Assembly: GCA_963995505.1 (NCBI GenBank)
Contig: OZ023182.1
Location: forward strand, 3,278,707-3,342,706
Origin: Hypericum androsaemum
Taxonomy: Eukaryota > Streptophyta > Magnoliopsida > Malpighiales > Hypericaceae
Direction of reading: 5' to 3'
Length of the DNA: 64,000 bases
Both the position numbers and the translations under genes were made by a program. Position 1 is the first letter of the stretch, and the number at the start of each line of letters is the position of its first letter. Positions 35,030-46,640 of the stretch are shown here, piece after piece. The notes beneath the pieces are model-generated. The model had not been told where the DNA came from, made no database searches, and saw nothing but the letters and a program-made list of their open reading frames with translations.

Positions 35030-37470
35030 TCATAAACCCAGTGACTTAACATATTTTTCGAACACTTCTCGAGGTAATGCTTTAGTCATCAGATCTGCGA
35101 CCATATCTTGTGCAGATATGTATTTCATAGACAGTTCTTTATATTGTACTAAACTTCTAACAAGGTAAAATTTAATATCTATGTGCTTAGCCCTGCTATG
35201 GAATCTAGGATCTTTAGCATAGGCTATAACTACCTAGTTATCGCAGAATAGACTCACGGGCTCCGTTGAGTTGATCATGGAGAGATGGCTTAAGAATCTC
35301 TTCAACCATACCGCTTCTTGTGCAGCATGAGCTGAAGCTACATATTCTGCTTCCATTGTTGATAGGGATACACAGGTTTGCTTTTTACTGCTCCATGAGA
35401 TAGCACCCCTGCCCAACAAGAAAATGAATCCACATGTAGATTTTTTCTTGCCCACGTCGCCTCCCCAATCAGCATCAGTGTAGCCACTCAGTATCAGGTC
35501 ACGCCCTTGATAGCACAAGGAGTATTCTGCAGTGGTGTTCAAATATTTCAAAATCCCTTTGACAGTCTTCCAGTGAGCACTGCCTAGATCAGAATGATAT
35601 CTGCTTGCTATCCCGACAGCATAGCAAATATCAGGTCTGGTACACAACATTGCGTACATCAGACATCCAACTGCATTGGCGTAAGAAATCTTCTCCATGT
35701 CCCCACGTTATTTAGCTATTTTTGGGCACATGTCCTTACATAAATTATGACATTTAACCAATGGGACGTACTTTGGGTTACTGTGATCACATTTGAAACA
35801 TAATACTACTTTGCGAATATATGTCTCTTGTGAAAGAGACACTATCCTTTTCGAACGATTCTTCGAAATCTTAACTCCGAGTATGTAATCTGCTTCACCC
35901 ATGTCTTTCATTTCAAAGTTGGAAGATAACCAATCTTTGATTTCGACAAGAAATCTCATGTCATTTCCAGCTAAAAGTATGTCATCAACATACAAAGTGA
36001 TGATGACAAACTTCTTTCCTGATTGCTTAAAATATACGGAGTGATCTTCGTCTATCATTATAAAATCATGCGCCATTATCGTATTATGAAAGAGAATATA
36101 TCACTGTCTAGACGACTGCTTAAGGCCATAAATTGATATATTCAATTTGCAAACTTTGTGTTCGCAGCCTTTTTGAATGTAGCCCTCAGGCTGAATCTTG
36201 TAGATTTCTTCATCCAATTTACCAAGGACAAAAGTAGTCTTTACATCCATTTGATATAATTCTAGATTCATGTTAGCAACCATAGCTAAAATGACCCTAA
36301 TTGACTTAAATCTAACAACATGTCCAAAAGTCTCCTCATAGTCTATCCCAGCCTGTTGTTTGAACTCTTGGGCAACCAAACGCGCTTTGTATCTTTCGAT
36401 ACTGCCATCTGCATTGTGCTTGAATTTGAGAATCTACTTATTCCCAATTGCCCTACGCCCCCTAGGTAGGTCGACCAGATTCCAAACCTGGTTTTTGACC
36501 ATGGAAGACATTTCTTCCTCTATTGCATTTATCTATTCAGTTCATTTTGGAGATGACAAAACTCCAGATACATTATTTGGCTCATCTTCATCCTGCAGGA
36601 GGGCAAGAAGAATTTTACTTGGACCATCAATTTTTTTTAGTGATACCAAGAATGCATTAGCCTCGCCTTCGATGTCAAATCATCGGCGTGGTATGCTAGT
36701 TCTGCTAGACCTACGGTATTTTCAGTTTTGATAAACATCTCTCATATATTTATTATATCCACGAATCGCACTCCCACTGGGTAGAAATACCGTACTCCCA
36801 CTGGAATAAGGAATTACCTCCCTTTCAGGACTCAGATCACGACCTTCCGGATTATTTTGAGTTAAAAAATCTCTATCTTCCTCCTCAATTCTCCTACTCG
36901 GAAGAAGTGATCCAAATGATTCCGGTTCATCTGTCTCATAAAGGGTAAGGTCATTACTAACCTCCCTCAACCTTGGAAATTTATTCTCCAAAAATGTGGC
37001 ATCGCGTGATTCAAATTCTGTTACATGTCCATCGTCCAGTTCACCCACGAACACGTACCCTTTAGATACCTCTGGGTATCTTAGAAAGATACTTTTTTAC
37101 CTCTCGATCCTAGTTTACCGAAAGTACTTGAGGTAGAATAGACATAGGACGCACACCTCAATGGCTTAAAATAGGATAGATCGGGCTTCCGATCTATCCA
37201 TATTTCATAAGGAGTGGCTGTAACAAACTTGGAGGGGACACGGTTTAGAACGTATGTGGTAGTCAGGAGCGCATCTCGGTAGAATGATATAGGCAAATTG
37301 GCCTCTGCCATCATCGATCTAACCATGTCAAGAATGGTTCTATTCCTTCTTTCAGTAACCCCATTTTGCTGGGGTGAATAGGGAATGGACAACTGATGTT
37401 CAATCTATTTTTTAATGCATAGAGCTTTGAACTCATTTGAAAGATATTCACGGCCACAATAACGAGTAAT
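35030..37470 (-). pseudogene. Copia integrase (C-terminal), RT and RNase H, many lesions
   Basis: The integrase part starts at REYLSNEFK and keeps SPQQNGVTERRNRT with the last catalytic Glu. A linker of acidic residues leads to RT with the active site LYVDDILLAGND near 35,970. RNase H has GYTDADWGG, STMEAEYVA and LFCDN, followed by TAG in place of Gln at about 35,237. Stop codons also lie near 36,100, 36,440, 36,540 and 36,690. The pol end KSLGL is followed by TGA at 35,030-35,032. Confidence 0.88.
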
Positions 37471-38050
37471 GTGTTATTAACGAGTAATTATATGTTAAAC
37501 TCGATTAATTAACAAACTAATTCGTTAATAATAAATTACTTACTTGTTGAAGCAAGAGGTCCACAGGTTTGGGTCGACTATGTCTTCGTGCCAGTCAAAT
37601 TACGATCACGTTATAACAGATTCGTAATTAATTTTCAAGAGATTTTCTCTATTGAAAATCTGATCAAAACTCAGGGACTATTCTAAAGTTTTGCCTTTTT
37701 TCGAGTGGTTGAGGGGAGAATTCCATTTTGGTTCAGCCGAATTTCCCTTTTTATAGGAAAATCTGGCCAATCAGAATGCGCCACGTAGCACACCACGTGG
37801 CACTTCTGGGCCGCATGTCCGCCATGTGGCATGCCACGTGGGCCGTCAACTATGGCGGCAACTGCGTCAGCGCCACGTCATGCCGATGTGGTGCCGTCTG
37901 GTTGGGCCACGCAGCCCGCGTGGCGGCTGACGTGGCCCGGGCCGGTCAACGCGGGTTGACCGGCCCGTTCTGCCCAACAATTGGGCCTGATGGGCATGGG
38001 CCCAATCAGGCACAATAATAATAGTCTGATTGGGCCTAACAGGTCCAACA
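37471..38050 (-). repeat. 5' LTR of copia element, inner end lost
   Basis: It matches the 3' LTR but lacks that LTR's first 14 bp (plus-strand view) and differs by several indels in the G-box-rich middle part. Confidence 0.88.
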
Positions 38051-38055
38051 ATGTA

Positions 38056-38645
38056 CCTTTTAATAAGATTTAAAACTTTTCTTGTCTAAATATTAGAGAA
38101 TTTATGTCGCCATGAGTTGAATCATTTGATTTTCGTGTCACTGAATATACATCATCTAAGAATTTAAGATACGTGAAACCTAATTCATTATATACTGTAT
38201 CAATTAACATTTGATAAACAACCGAAAACAAATAAAAATATTACTAGAAAAAAAGAAGTTGGCCCTAATGACACGAAAAATGCTAACTTAATTGGCGGAT
38301 AATGGAGGGTAACTTTTTAAAATTGCATACACATGCAGGATTGTGGCTGATGCATAATCCAATGGCCAAAACCGTTTCTTTTTTTGCCAAATATCGCCAA
38401 ACACTTTAATATTTAAAATCGAAATGGAAATTTTTTTTGTATTTACGGTGGGAGTCAGTTAAAATATGTTTGATTAATCAGTATTCAAATATCCGCTACA
38501 ACAGAGTTCCGTACCATAGAATGGGCAAACCAAATAGCTATCGAAAGTGACAACTTTTTTTGCTTGAGAACTAAATAGGAACTCATCTTTCGAACAATAA
38601 GAAGGGAAATCACCAACCAATGAGATATGATTTTTAATCCTTTAC
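38056..38645. other. AT-rich gap
   Basis: No gene or clear repeat seen. Confidence 0.4.
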
Positions 38646-38980
38646 GGTTAAGAATCCCACATCGCTTAGTGCAACAATGGGGGGCAAGTTTATAAGTGTG
38701 AAAATTCTACCAATCCATCGCCTTAAGGTTTTGTGTTAGATATGGAGATTCTAACATGGTATTAGAACGAGTTGATCTCATGCCTATTGTTGTGCTCGCA
38801 CGACCCTCATTTCTCGCACGTTGGCAAAGTCAAAGCCTGTGCAATTTTTGACCCGATGGGTCTCGTTTGAGGGGACATGTTGAGAATCTCACATCGCTCA
38901 GTGAGAGGCAAGTTTACAAGTGTGAAAAATCTACCAACCTATCGTCTTAAGATTTTGGGTTGGATATGAAGATTTTAACA
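38646..38980 (+). mobile_element. TRIM-like miniature LTR element
   Basis: Two similar terminal repeats of about 105-111 bp (38,646-38,756 and 38,878-38,980) share gaatcccacatcgct, caagtttataagtgtg and atcgycttaag. The first ends in taaca and is followed at once by tggtattagaacgag, close to the iMet primer site. A purine tract, tttgagggga, precedes the second repeat. The middle is only 121 bp and codes for nothing. That is the layout of a terminal-repeat retrotransposon in miniature. The target duplication is not recognisable. Confidence 0.75.
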
Positions 38981-41900
38981 CACATAATATAACCACAAAG
39001 TCATATAGTTTTCCGAAAGATAAATTTGATCGTGAGCTTCTTTGTCGCAACTTTTTTTCGAGCCCAACAATAATTACGATGGTCTAATTCGATAACGGGT
39101 CTATGTAAAAAAAGTCTCAGTACTTAATTTAGAATCAATGACGTGAACGTGGTTATATTTTATGGTTCATCTCTCATGTAATATGGCTATAGTGTGCTAA
39201 TGTTTTTAGTTTCTTTGGGTGTATTTTCACGATGTGACCTTATCAATATAATACAACCACGAGAGAAATGATGCGAAGTAAAAAAAAAGATGGGTCTGTC
39301 CCCACATTACTAGCAATGCTTATTCTTTCTTATCTGTGGTTAATGATTACGTCGACCTCATTAGGCACACAATGCATCTCATCGCACCCAGAGAAAAAAT
39401 CAGTAGTTTCCATTCCATTACTGTTTCTGGCGTGATTGATAACTTTTTTATGCGAAACTTTTTGATATTTAAAATTGAATACAATCAGATTATATTTTAA
39501 AAGACAGTTCTTCTCATTGTATATTTTACGTTGTTAATAATTGAACCCAAAATTAGATAAACTACATTAATGAATTCAAATATTCTACCACTTCAACAAA
39601 CTCTAATTAGTTGCCAAAAATAACTTTGAATATAAATGGATCCCAAGAGACATGAGCTAGTGCATGTCACGCCTATTATATATGGGACTAAAGCTATGTA
39701 CCTTGGATGTGATATAATTACATTCATCATACTCCAGATTTCAAACGGATTATAATGGTGCGTGGCTGATTAGCTTTACCCTTTTCTTGATTGTCTTCTG
39801 GACCTAGGATAATTGTTTTAACTTTTTTAAAATCTACAAACTATTACACATTTGTGTTTATTCTCAAGTTCGAACCCCATTGAACCGGATTTTTTTCAAG
39901 TCGCATTCCTATCCTTAATCATTAGACCAACACCCAAGTAGCTTTTCAGCTTTTGGATTTGGTATTAGGTGTTGCAATAATGACTTCATCCTACTTTTCA
40001 CTGTTTGTTAGTAAATTTGACACTTTTTAGTTTTGTACATAAATTAGTTTTTTCGCCATTAGAAAAATCATGTATATCTCCATATAACGTGTTTTATGGT
40101 AAAAAGATTCTTATGAATTAACACTCTATCAAAACATGATTTCAAATATATTTTTTAATATTTTCAAATATAAATAAATTACAAAAAACTTAATGAAATA
40201 TCGCCCTGAAAAATATTTCCTTTCCTAGAAAGTCAATTATAGATAAAAGTATTTTTGAAAGAATTTGGTGTCACTGAAGCAAGAAAAATTACGTATTATA
40301 TCCAATGGCTAATGATGGATAGATTTGTACAATGAAAGAATAAAAGGTAAATATTCTTCAAAAAAGAAATATGAGAGGAGTTAGGGGTGGATTAAAACAG
40401 GTGCGGGAAGACCTTTATCCGTAACGAATGGGCAAGTACGAATTATATAATGTAAAGATATGCACTTGCAAAAGCATTTTAAGTTTTTTTTGGTCGAAAA
40501 AGCATTTTAAGATTCGATGCAAATGTAGTTAGAATATTACAGTTCCACGTCCACATTCATCTTTATTTCCCATTCGTCGTAATTCCATGTTTATTACCTA
40601 CGGGAAATGGTACAATTAGTAATTAAAAATTTCTGAAAAAAAGAACTAAATTCAAATTTTGTAAACAAATCAGATATTGCGAAAAGAATTGTCTCTTATT
40701 GTAAATTTTAACCACGCCCAGTTATGTATGATCTGTGTATAATTTCTATTAAAAAAATGTCAGATTTTTTCCAAGTTAAAGCTGCAATATGCATCTACAT
40801 GTATCATTTTTCCTAATCGAACTTTCTTTTTCTCCCTTGATTGAAATCAATCGAGAGAATTTAAGAATCCCATTATGACTCCTGAAATGTCAATGGAAGC
40901 AAGCTTTCCTTTGACGCTAATTTCAACTGTTGACATGAAACTGACCTTATAATATATGAATGAAGCTGCCAATGCTTCCGGACATATTCGAAGCCGCTTG
41001 CGCAACCAAAAGAAATTCCATGATCGGATCTCTTAAAGAGAAACCGAAGTGGAAGCATCTTTAACGCATTTCGTCGATGCAAAACATTGATAAATAAGAA
41101 TTATTAGTTTGAAAATGAGTTTTTACGTCTAATAATTAACTAATAGTAATTTGCAACCGGGCAATTTGCTTGGTGAGCGTTACAAAAATCAGCATACATA
41201 ATCTTGAAAACGTGGGAATTATTTTATATCATGGTAATTTCATGCACCAGGAAAGGAAAATAGCCACAAGTGATAAAAATAAAATAAAGAACAACCGTCT
41301 TATGTATTCAAAGATCTATTAAACGACTAATTTTTTACTAAAGAAACATCGATCACGAGTTTTATCTCGCTGATCGTAACCGAATAAAAAATAGATGGTC
41401 AATTCATGTTTTAGGCTCTCTTACATATAACAACAGACACCATTACTAGGTTGACTATACTTCAGTCGGATTGTGGGACATGCACTCGTAACGTTAGAGT
41501 ATCCTTTTAATAAATTGCTTTAGCATTTTTTTAAATCTACAAACAATTAAATAAATTTTTACATCAATTACACCTTCTAGCAATTAAACCTTGTATCTCT
41601 GTTTCCTTTCGCACCCCCATTTGTAATGTTTTATTTTCTATTTAATAAAAGTTTCTTCTTATATATAAAAAAAAACTTGTACCTCTGTTTAAGTAAAATT
41701 CAGTTTGGTGTTATACACTTGTATGTGTATTTGAAGATGGTGCAGACTATATAAAAATGATTTATGTGAAAATCATTTGCGAAAAGTCTTCACCCAAAAA
41801 GATGTTATAACGTGTATAAATATTATTAACAATAATGTCAAAGATTTGAAACTGATGGTAAAAACATTATAAAATTTCAAATAAAATTTTCATATAATGT

Positions 41901-42504
41901 TCAATTATTATGTGATTTTTATTGAAAATATTGTTAATTTATGAAAAAGTAAGATTTACCGAAGTTGGGCCAGGATGGAGATATGACGATGATCGGATCA
42001 ACGGACAACGATTGCTTGCAGTACTAATAAAGATCCAATTTGGCATCTTCAACCTAAATCATTAACCACAAACAACACTTATATGAATTGATGAATACTT
42101 TGTTCTAACATAACCAAGATGTTTCGAGTTCATATCTTTAGAAATGCAACTATCATCTATCAAATATCCACCCTGCTTAAACTTGATCCGTTCGCACATT
42201 AGATAGTATAAACCCAAAACATAAAACATTAACCGTAACAAAATTCCATCGTACATTAATCTTTTCTTAATCCAGAACACGGTTTCTAATTTCTGCGACG
42301 ACGTGACAAACGTGAGCATCTAATTAAAGAGATAGGCAACGGCAGCTACTATTAAAAGCATAGGCCCCCAAAGTTAGGGGTTGGATTGTGTACGGAATGT
42401 CACTATTTCAAACCGTTTGGAATGAAGACAAGCTGAGATTTTTTTGCAAATGTGTTAAAATACGGAGACCAAAATAAAAAAAAGCCATGCACAAACACAG
42501 ACCG

Positions 42505-42720
42505 GATACAAATGTCATTATCACATAACTGTGTGTGCCAGTATCACATAACTACACATGCCAGTGTGACCTTTTTGCAAAAATGCTAAAATACGGGGGA
42601 CCAAAATGAAAAAACTATGCGTGCCATTATCATCAACGGGAATTTGCCGTTTTCATAAAAATAAATGCCATTATCACATAACAGCGCTTGTCATTATCAC
42701 ATACCTGCGATTGTCACTGC
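42505..42720. repeat. Degenerate minisatellite (tgtcattatcacataac type)
   Basis: Six or seven loose copies of a 17-20 bp motif, tgYcattatcacataac, are mixed with two copies of a second motif (gctaaaatacggggaccaaaat type). The array is bounded by caaaccgtttggaat at 42,409 and caaaccgttcggaat near 42,737. Confidence 0.6.
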
Positions 42721-43437
42721 AGTCCCCCTTCACTCCAAACCGTTCGGAATCAATTCCTTCAATATCTAATCCAAAGTCCCAAAGTTATGCTAATAACCGC
42801 CGCAGAAAAAAACAATTAAAGAGGGGAAAAGGAACAACTTGGCATACACGCATACAAGGTCTACCTACTTGACGTGGATTTATGAACTAGCGTATCAATT
42901 TCAATTTCTATATCGGTGAGCGTAGCGTGTACACATATGTAATAATAAATTAACATGGAGTCGAATTCAAACATACATGTTAAATAATTTGCTACTTGTA
43001 ATATATACTCGATTTAATAATAATAATTCAGTAGTCTTAATAATAGAATATATATCAATCATGTAAAATCTCAAGGAGGATGTCATGTAATTAGATTCGA
43101 GGATGACAATGTGAAATTATTTTGTGATACTAACATTAAGATTGGGTTACCTATTCAGCTGTTTTTTGTCGGCACGATTTTTTCTATCGAATTTTATCCT
43201 GGTAAGATATTACTAAGGTCGGCACTCACGAATTTTTTTTGCACCAAGTACGTTTTAATTAATATTATTAATAAAATTTACCTTTTAAAGAAAGCCTTAT
43301 TGTGCCGATGGTGAAAAAGGTGGAGACAATGGCAAGAACTATGGGCCCCAAACCCGTGAGCTCGAGAAAGAAAAAGGCAAAACCCACCCGGCAAGTAATA
43401 GTATCAGTAATTAAATTAATTAACCCTTCCACTTACT

Positions 43438-43445
43438 TATAAATA
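43438..43445 (+). promoter_or_regulatory. TATA box of GDU gene
   Basis: tataaata lies 137 bp upstream of the start codon, followed by a C/A-rich leader typical of a plant 5' UTR. Confidence 0.7.
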
Positions 43446-43574
43446 CAACCCCAAATCCCCAACCCCTCTCACATCTTCAAATACACCTCCAAAACAAAGC
43501 AACAAAAAAACCTTCCTCTCCTCTAAAATTCTAACACCACCTATTTATTCTCTTAAAATAAAAAAGGACAAAAA

Positions 43575-44066
43575 ATGAGACATATGGCTGTAATCGCAAC
43601 AACGGCACCAGCCGCCGCAGTCACGCCGGCGGTGATTCAGCCCCGGTCGCCGTGGCACTCGCCGGTGCCGTACCTCTTCGGGGGCCTGGCGGCCATGTTG
43701 GGTCTGATCGCTTTCGCGCTTCTGATCCTAGCCTGTTCCTACTGGAGGCTGTCGGAGACCGGTCGCCGGGAAGACGACGACGACGGGGATGTGGAGAGCC
43801 AGAAGGAGGGCGGAAATGGAGGGGCGAAGCCGGAGAAGGTTTACGAGGAGAAGTTTCTGGTCATAATGGCTGGAAACGAGAAGCCCACCTTCTTGGCCAC
43901 TGCCGTCTCGAACAACAAGCTTAAAGGCTCTTCTTTTAGAAACGACAACGTCGTGGAGAAGCCAGAGGAGGAAGAAGACAAGATGACCGAAAGCGAAGTG
44001 AAAGTGGTTGTCGTTAAGGAGGAAGAAGAGGAAAGTTCTAGAACCCAACAAGAAGAAGACCACTAA
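43575..44066 (+). CDS. GDU: GLUTAMINE DUMPER (GDU) family protein
   Basis: A single-exon gene of 163 codons. After an Ala/Pro-rich N-terminus comes PWHSPVPYLFGGL, leading into one transmembrane segment at about residues 35-55 (LIAFALLILACSYW). The cytosolic side has the family's VIMAG motif in FLVIMAGNEKPTFLAT at about residues 92-108. The tail is Glu-rich. GDU proteins are plant-only, plasma-membrane proteins that raise amino-acid export; the VIMAG motif is needed for their role with the ubiquitin ligase LOG2. A second Met four codons on (MAVIATT) could also start translation. The gene is intact. Its GC-rich coding part contrasts with the AT-rich flanks. Confidence 0.95.
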   Translation: MRHMAVIATTAPAAAVTPAVIQPRSPWHSPVPYLFGGLAAMLGLIAFALLILACSYWRLSETGRREDDDDGDVESQKEGGNGGAKPEKVYEEKFLVIMAGNEKPTFLATAVSNNKLKGSSFRNDNVVEKPEEEEDKMTESEVKVVVVKEEEEESSRTQQEEDH

Positions 44067-46550
44067 ATTGAGAGACTGTGTTTTCTTTATTTGGTTCCAG
44101 TTTTGTTCTTGGGTCTCGAACCTTTTGCAATGGGTTTCGGAGTTTTGGTTGGCTTCTGCTTCGGAAGTGTAAATTTTGATTTGAAAGAGAGATAGAGGTT
44201 AGAGAGAACGAAAGAGGTTTTTACTTCTTCCAGCTAATGACAGCTAAATTTTGCAGAGTAATGACCAATTAAAAGTTTCCCTTTTACAACTGTTCTGTTC
44301 ACCGCACGATTATTCATGCACATACCAAGTAAATTTTTGGTTTTAAAAAAAAGTAAAATTTTTGTACTGAGTCAGCACTAAATTTATTAGATTCCGAAAC
44401 TGCGTTGGTATCATGTGAAGTGATCAAATAACTTTTTTTTTTAAATGTGAAAAGTTTTTTTTTTTAATATTTAATACTGTTCTGTTAACACGAGATTTTA
44501 AGCTCAAGACATTAAAAATATAGCAGTAATAAATAATTATTAAAAAATTTTGTTATTTGTCGAAAGTACTACCTAAGTACTACCCGAAAAAATAACTCGC
44601 TTAACCAAGTAAGTATATATAACATGTTGGCATTATTCTATTTTTGATCAATTTTTTTAGAAAGTAGATATATATAATAACTCCAAAAAACAAGAAGTCA
44701 AAATTATACCGACATTGCTTGAGAAAAATAACTATATAGAGCAAGTTATATATTGAGAATCACAAAGAATATTGGAGATAAAAAAAAATATGGACTTCCA
44801 GATGTTTAATCTATTTATTGATTGAGTGAGTGTTATTCAAGTAATATATCATTATGAGGTCATAATTATTGGAGTTAGTTGTGTGGCGAGAAAATTGAGT
44901 CGTTTTGAATATCCGAGTAATTTTTTTCCGAATTACCTGACCCAATAAGATTATATGAATTACTCAATCCAATAAATAGAAGTTATGAATTTTCATATCT
45001 CAATTTTTTTCTACTAAATTTTATAATGATAAAATTTTACAGAAGCAAGATTCCACGTATTAATTCCGTGTTACTGTTGTTTCTCTCGTGTCTACGTTGG
45101 GGTTACCTAGGAAGTCGATGCATAGCGTGGCCGACGAGGCTCCGGTGACCGGTGGAGAGAAGTGGGTTAAGGGGGAGAGAGAGAGGACTTTACGAAAGGG
45201 GCGAAACTGAAAAGTGGACATGCACGAGAAATAGGAGATGAGCCGGACAAGTGGTGCCTTCTAGTTGGGATGATCGCTAGTGGGAGAAACGTGGAAAGCA
45301 AACTTGTTTGCGCGGCGACGCGAGACCGCACTTTCTTCTTTAATGTTTAAAGCCCACTTCCACTTTTTTTTATATTTTAGTAATCATTAATTTATTCGCA
45401 ACAAAAGTTGTTGCTTCTGATTGATTTCCGTTGGATGCTTTCCCATTATATTATTTCAGGAAAAACGGAGTAAAGTATTCGCACATCAGTTATAAATATT
45501 GCTCTATTGCTCTTGGGGTTACAGTGACGATTCTCTACCTGAACAACTATTATTTTATGGTAATATGCTGGTCGAAATTTATTTTGCAAAATTATACTAA
45601 CAATTCCATTGTGATATTATGCGGTCCGTTTTATTTGAAAATCCAAAACAATAAATACTATGTTGTTAAAGACACACAAAAAAATATTTGTAATAAATAT
45701 TTTCTATATGTCATATTAGTAACATTAGCTTAACTTTGTCATCTACCTGTCAATAAACATTAGAGTAATTTATTTATTTTTTTAAAAGTAAATTTTTACA
45801 CCACAATTACAATTGTCAGAGTTTGAACTCTAGATCTTCTTAAATTATTACATTCTTTGTCATTAGTTTAAATATTCTTTGGCATTTATTTATGTGTTCT
45901 ATTTATTGAGTGTTGTTATTTGTAGCAGGTATTGCGCAACTGTATTTATGAAATCAAAATTCAATGCAACTAATCAAAATAAAACGACTATTTAACAAGA
46001 AGTTGTAATAAGTAATTTTTTACTACTCCATGTTTAAATCACGGTCAAAATTTCAATTGCAAAAGTTAATCATATTTATCAATTTTCTCAAGCTTTAAAA
46101 GATGACAATATGTGTTTTTTAGGGCAACCATATCTGTTGATCTACGCACTATTGGGCGACATGTTTAAAACTTGACTTGCCACCAGCTATAACCAATGAC
46201 ATCAGTGGTCAGATAGAAAAAACAATGTCGCGCGGCGCCGAGAGGCCGCACTTTTTTCTTAAATGTTTAACCGTGTCCCCTGTGTATTATTTTAGTTATT
46301 ATTTTATTCGCAACAAAAGGTGACGCTGCTGATAATGATTTCTGTTGGATGCTTTACCATTTTAGTTCTTTTAAGAAAAAAAGAGTAAAGTAGGCATATC
46401 AGTTTCAAATAATGCTCTTAGAGGCTACCGTGAAGATTCTCGTGTATTTTGTTCTTATTTTAGAGCAAAATACTCATAGTGATAGGCGAGCATTTTGTTA
46501 AGAAAAATTGAACCCTGACTAAACTATAGTATAGATCACATAATTTAAAA
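44067..46550. other. Intergenic region downstream of GDU
   Basis: No gene seen. The only structure I can support is a direct duplication, 45,311-45,540 and 46,231-46,445, given as a separate entry. Confidence 0.5.
45311..46445. repeat. Direct repeat pair of about 220 bp, 0.92 kb apart
   Basis: Both copies run from cgcggcg and gaggccgcac/gagaccgcac through attcgcaacaaaag, ttggatgctt and gaaaaacggagtaaag-like sequence to gacgattctc/gaagattctc. They are the same strand and diverged by substitutions and small indels. Confidence 0.75.
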
Positions 46551-46640
46551 AAGTTTAAAGACATTTTAGTTACTTCGTTCATGGAAATGAACACTTTAGA
46601 TCTCTTTCTTGTTTTATTACTCCCAAAAAACTACATTTGT
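46551..46640. repeat. Left 90 bp direct repeat flanking TIR element
   Basis: Matches 48,113-48,202 over all 90 bases with a single difference seen (ttattactcc versus ttaatactcc). Confidence 0.92.

Larger units (their letters stand above)
33495..38050 (-). mobile_element. Ty1/copia element with two LTRs and a 5' internal deletion
   Basis: LTR ends are TGTTGG and CCAACA. The target duplication atgta is exact at 33,490-33,494 and 38,051-38,055. Only integrase C-terminal part, RT and RNase H remain, with several stop codons and frameshifts. The 5' LTR (37,471-38,050) joins directly to integrase sequence: primer site, gag, protease and the first part of integrase are gone. The 3' LTR is complete (33,495-34,071). 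Confidence 0.93.
38981..43574. other. Large intergenic region upstream of GDU
   Basis: This 4.6 kb stretch is AT-rich with no ORF that looks real. A degenerate minisatellite lies at about 42,505-42,720. The GDU promoter occupies the right end, with a TATA box at 43,438-43,445. Confidence 0.55.

Noticed and set aside
43728..44063. Minus-strand ORF over GDU
   Set aside because: Shadow of the GDU gene, low complexity Leu/Phe, no family.
45431..45733. 100-codon ORF
   Set aside because: AT-rich composition, overlaps the direct repeat, no family or start context.
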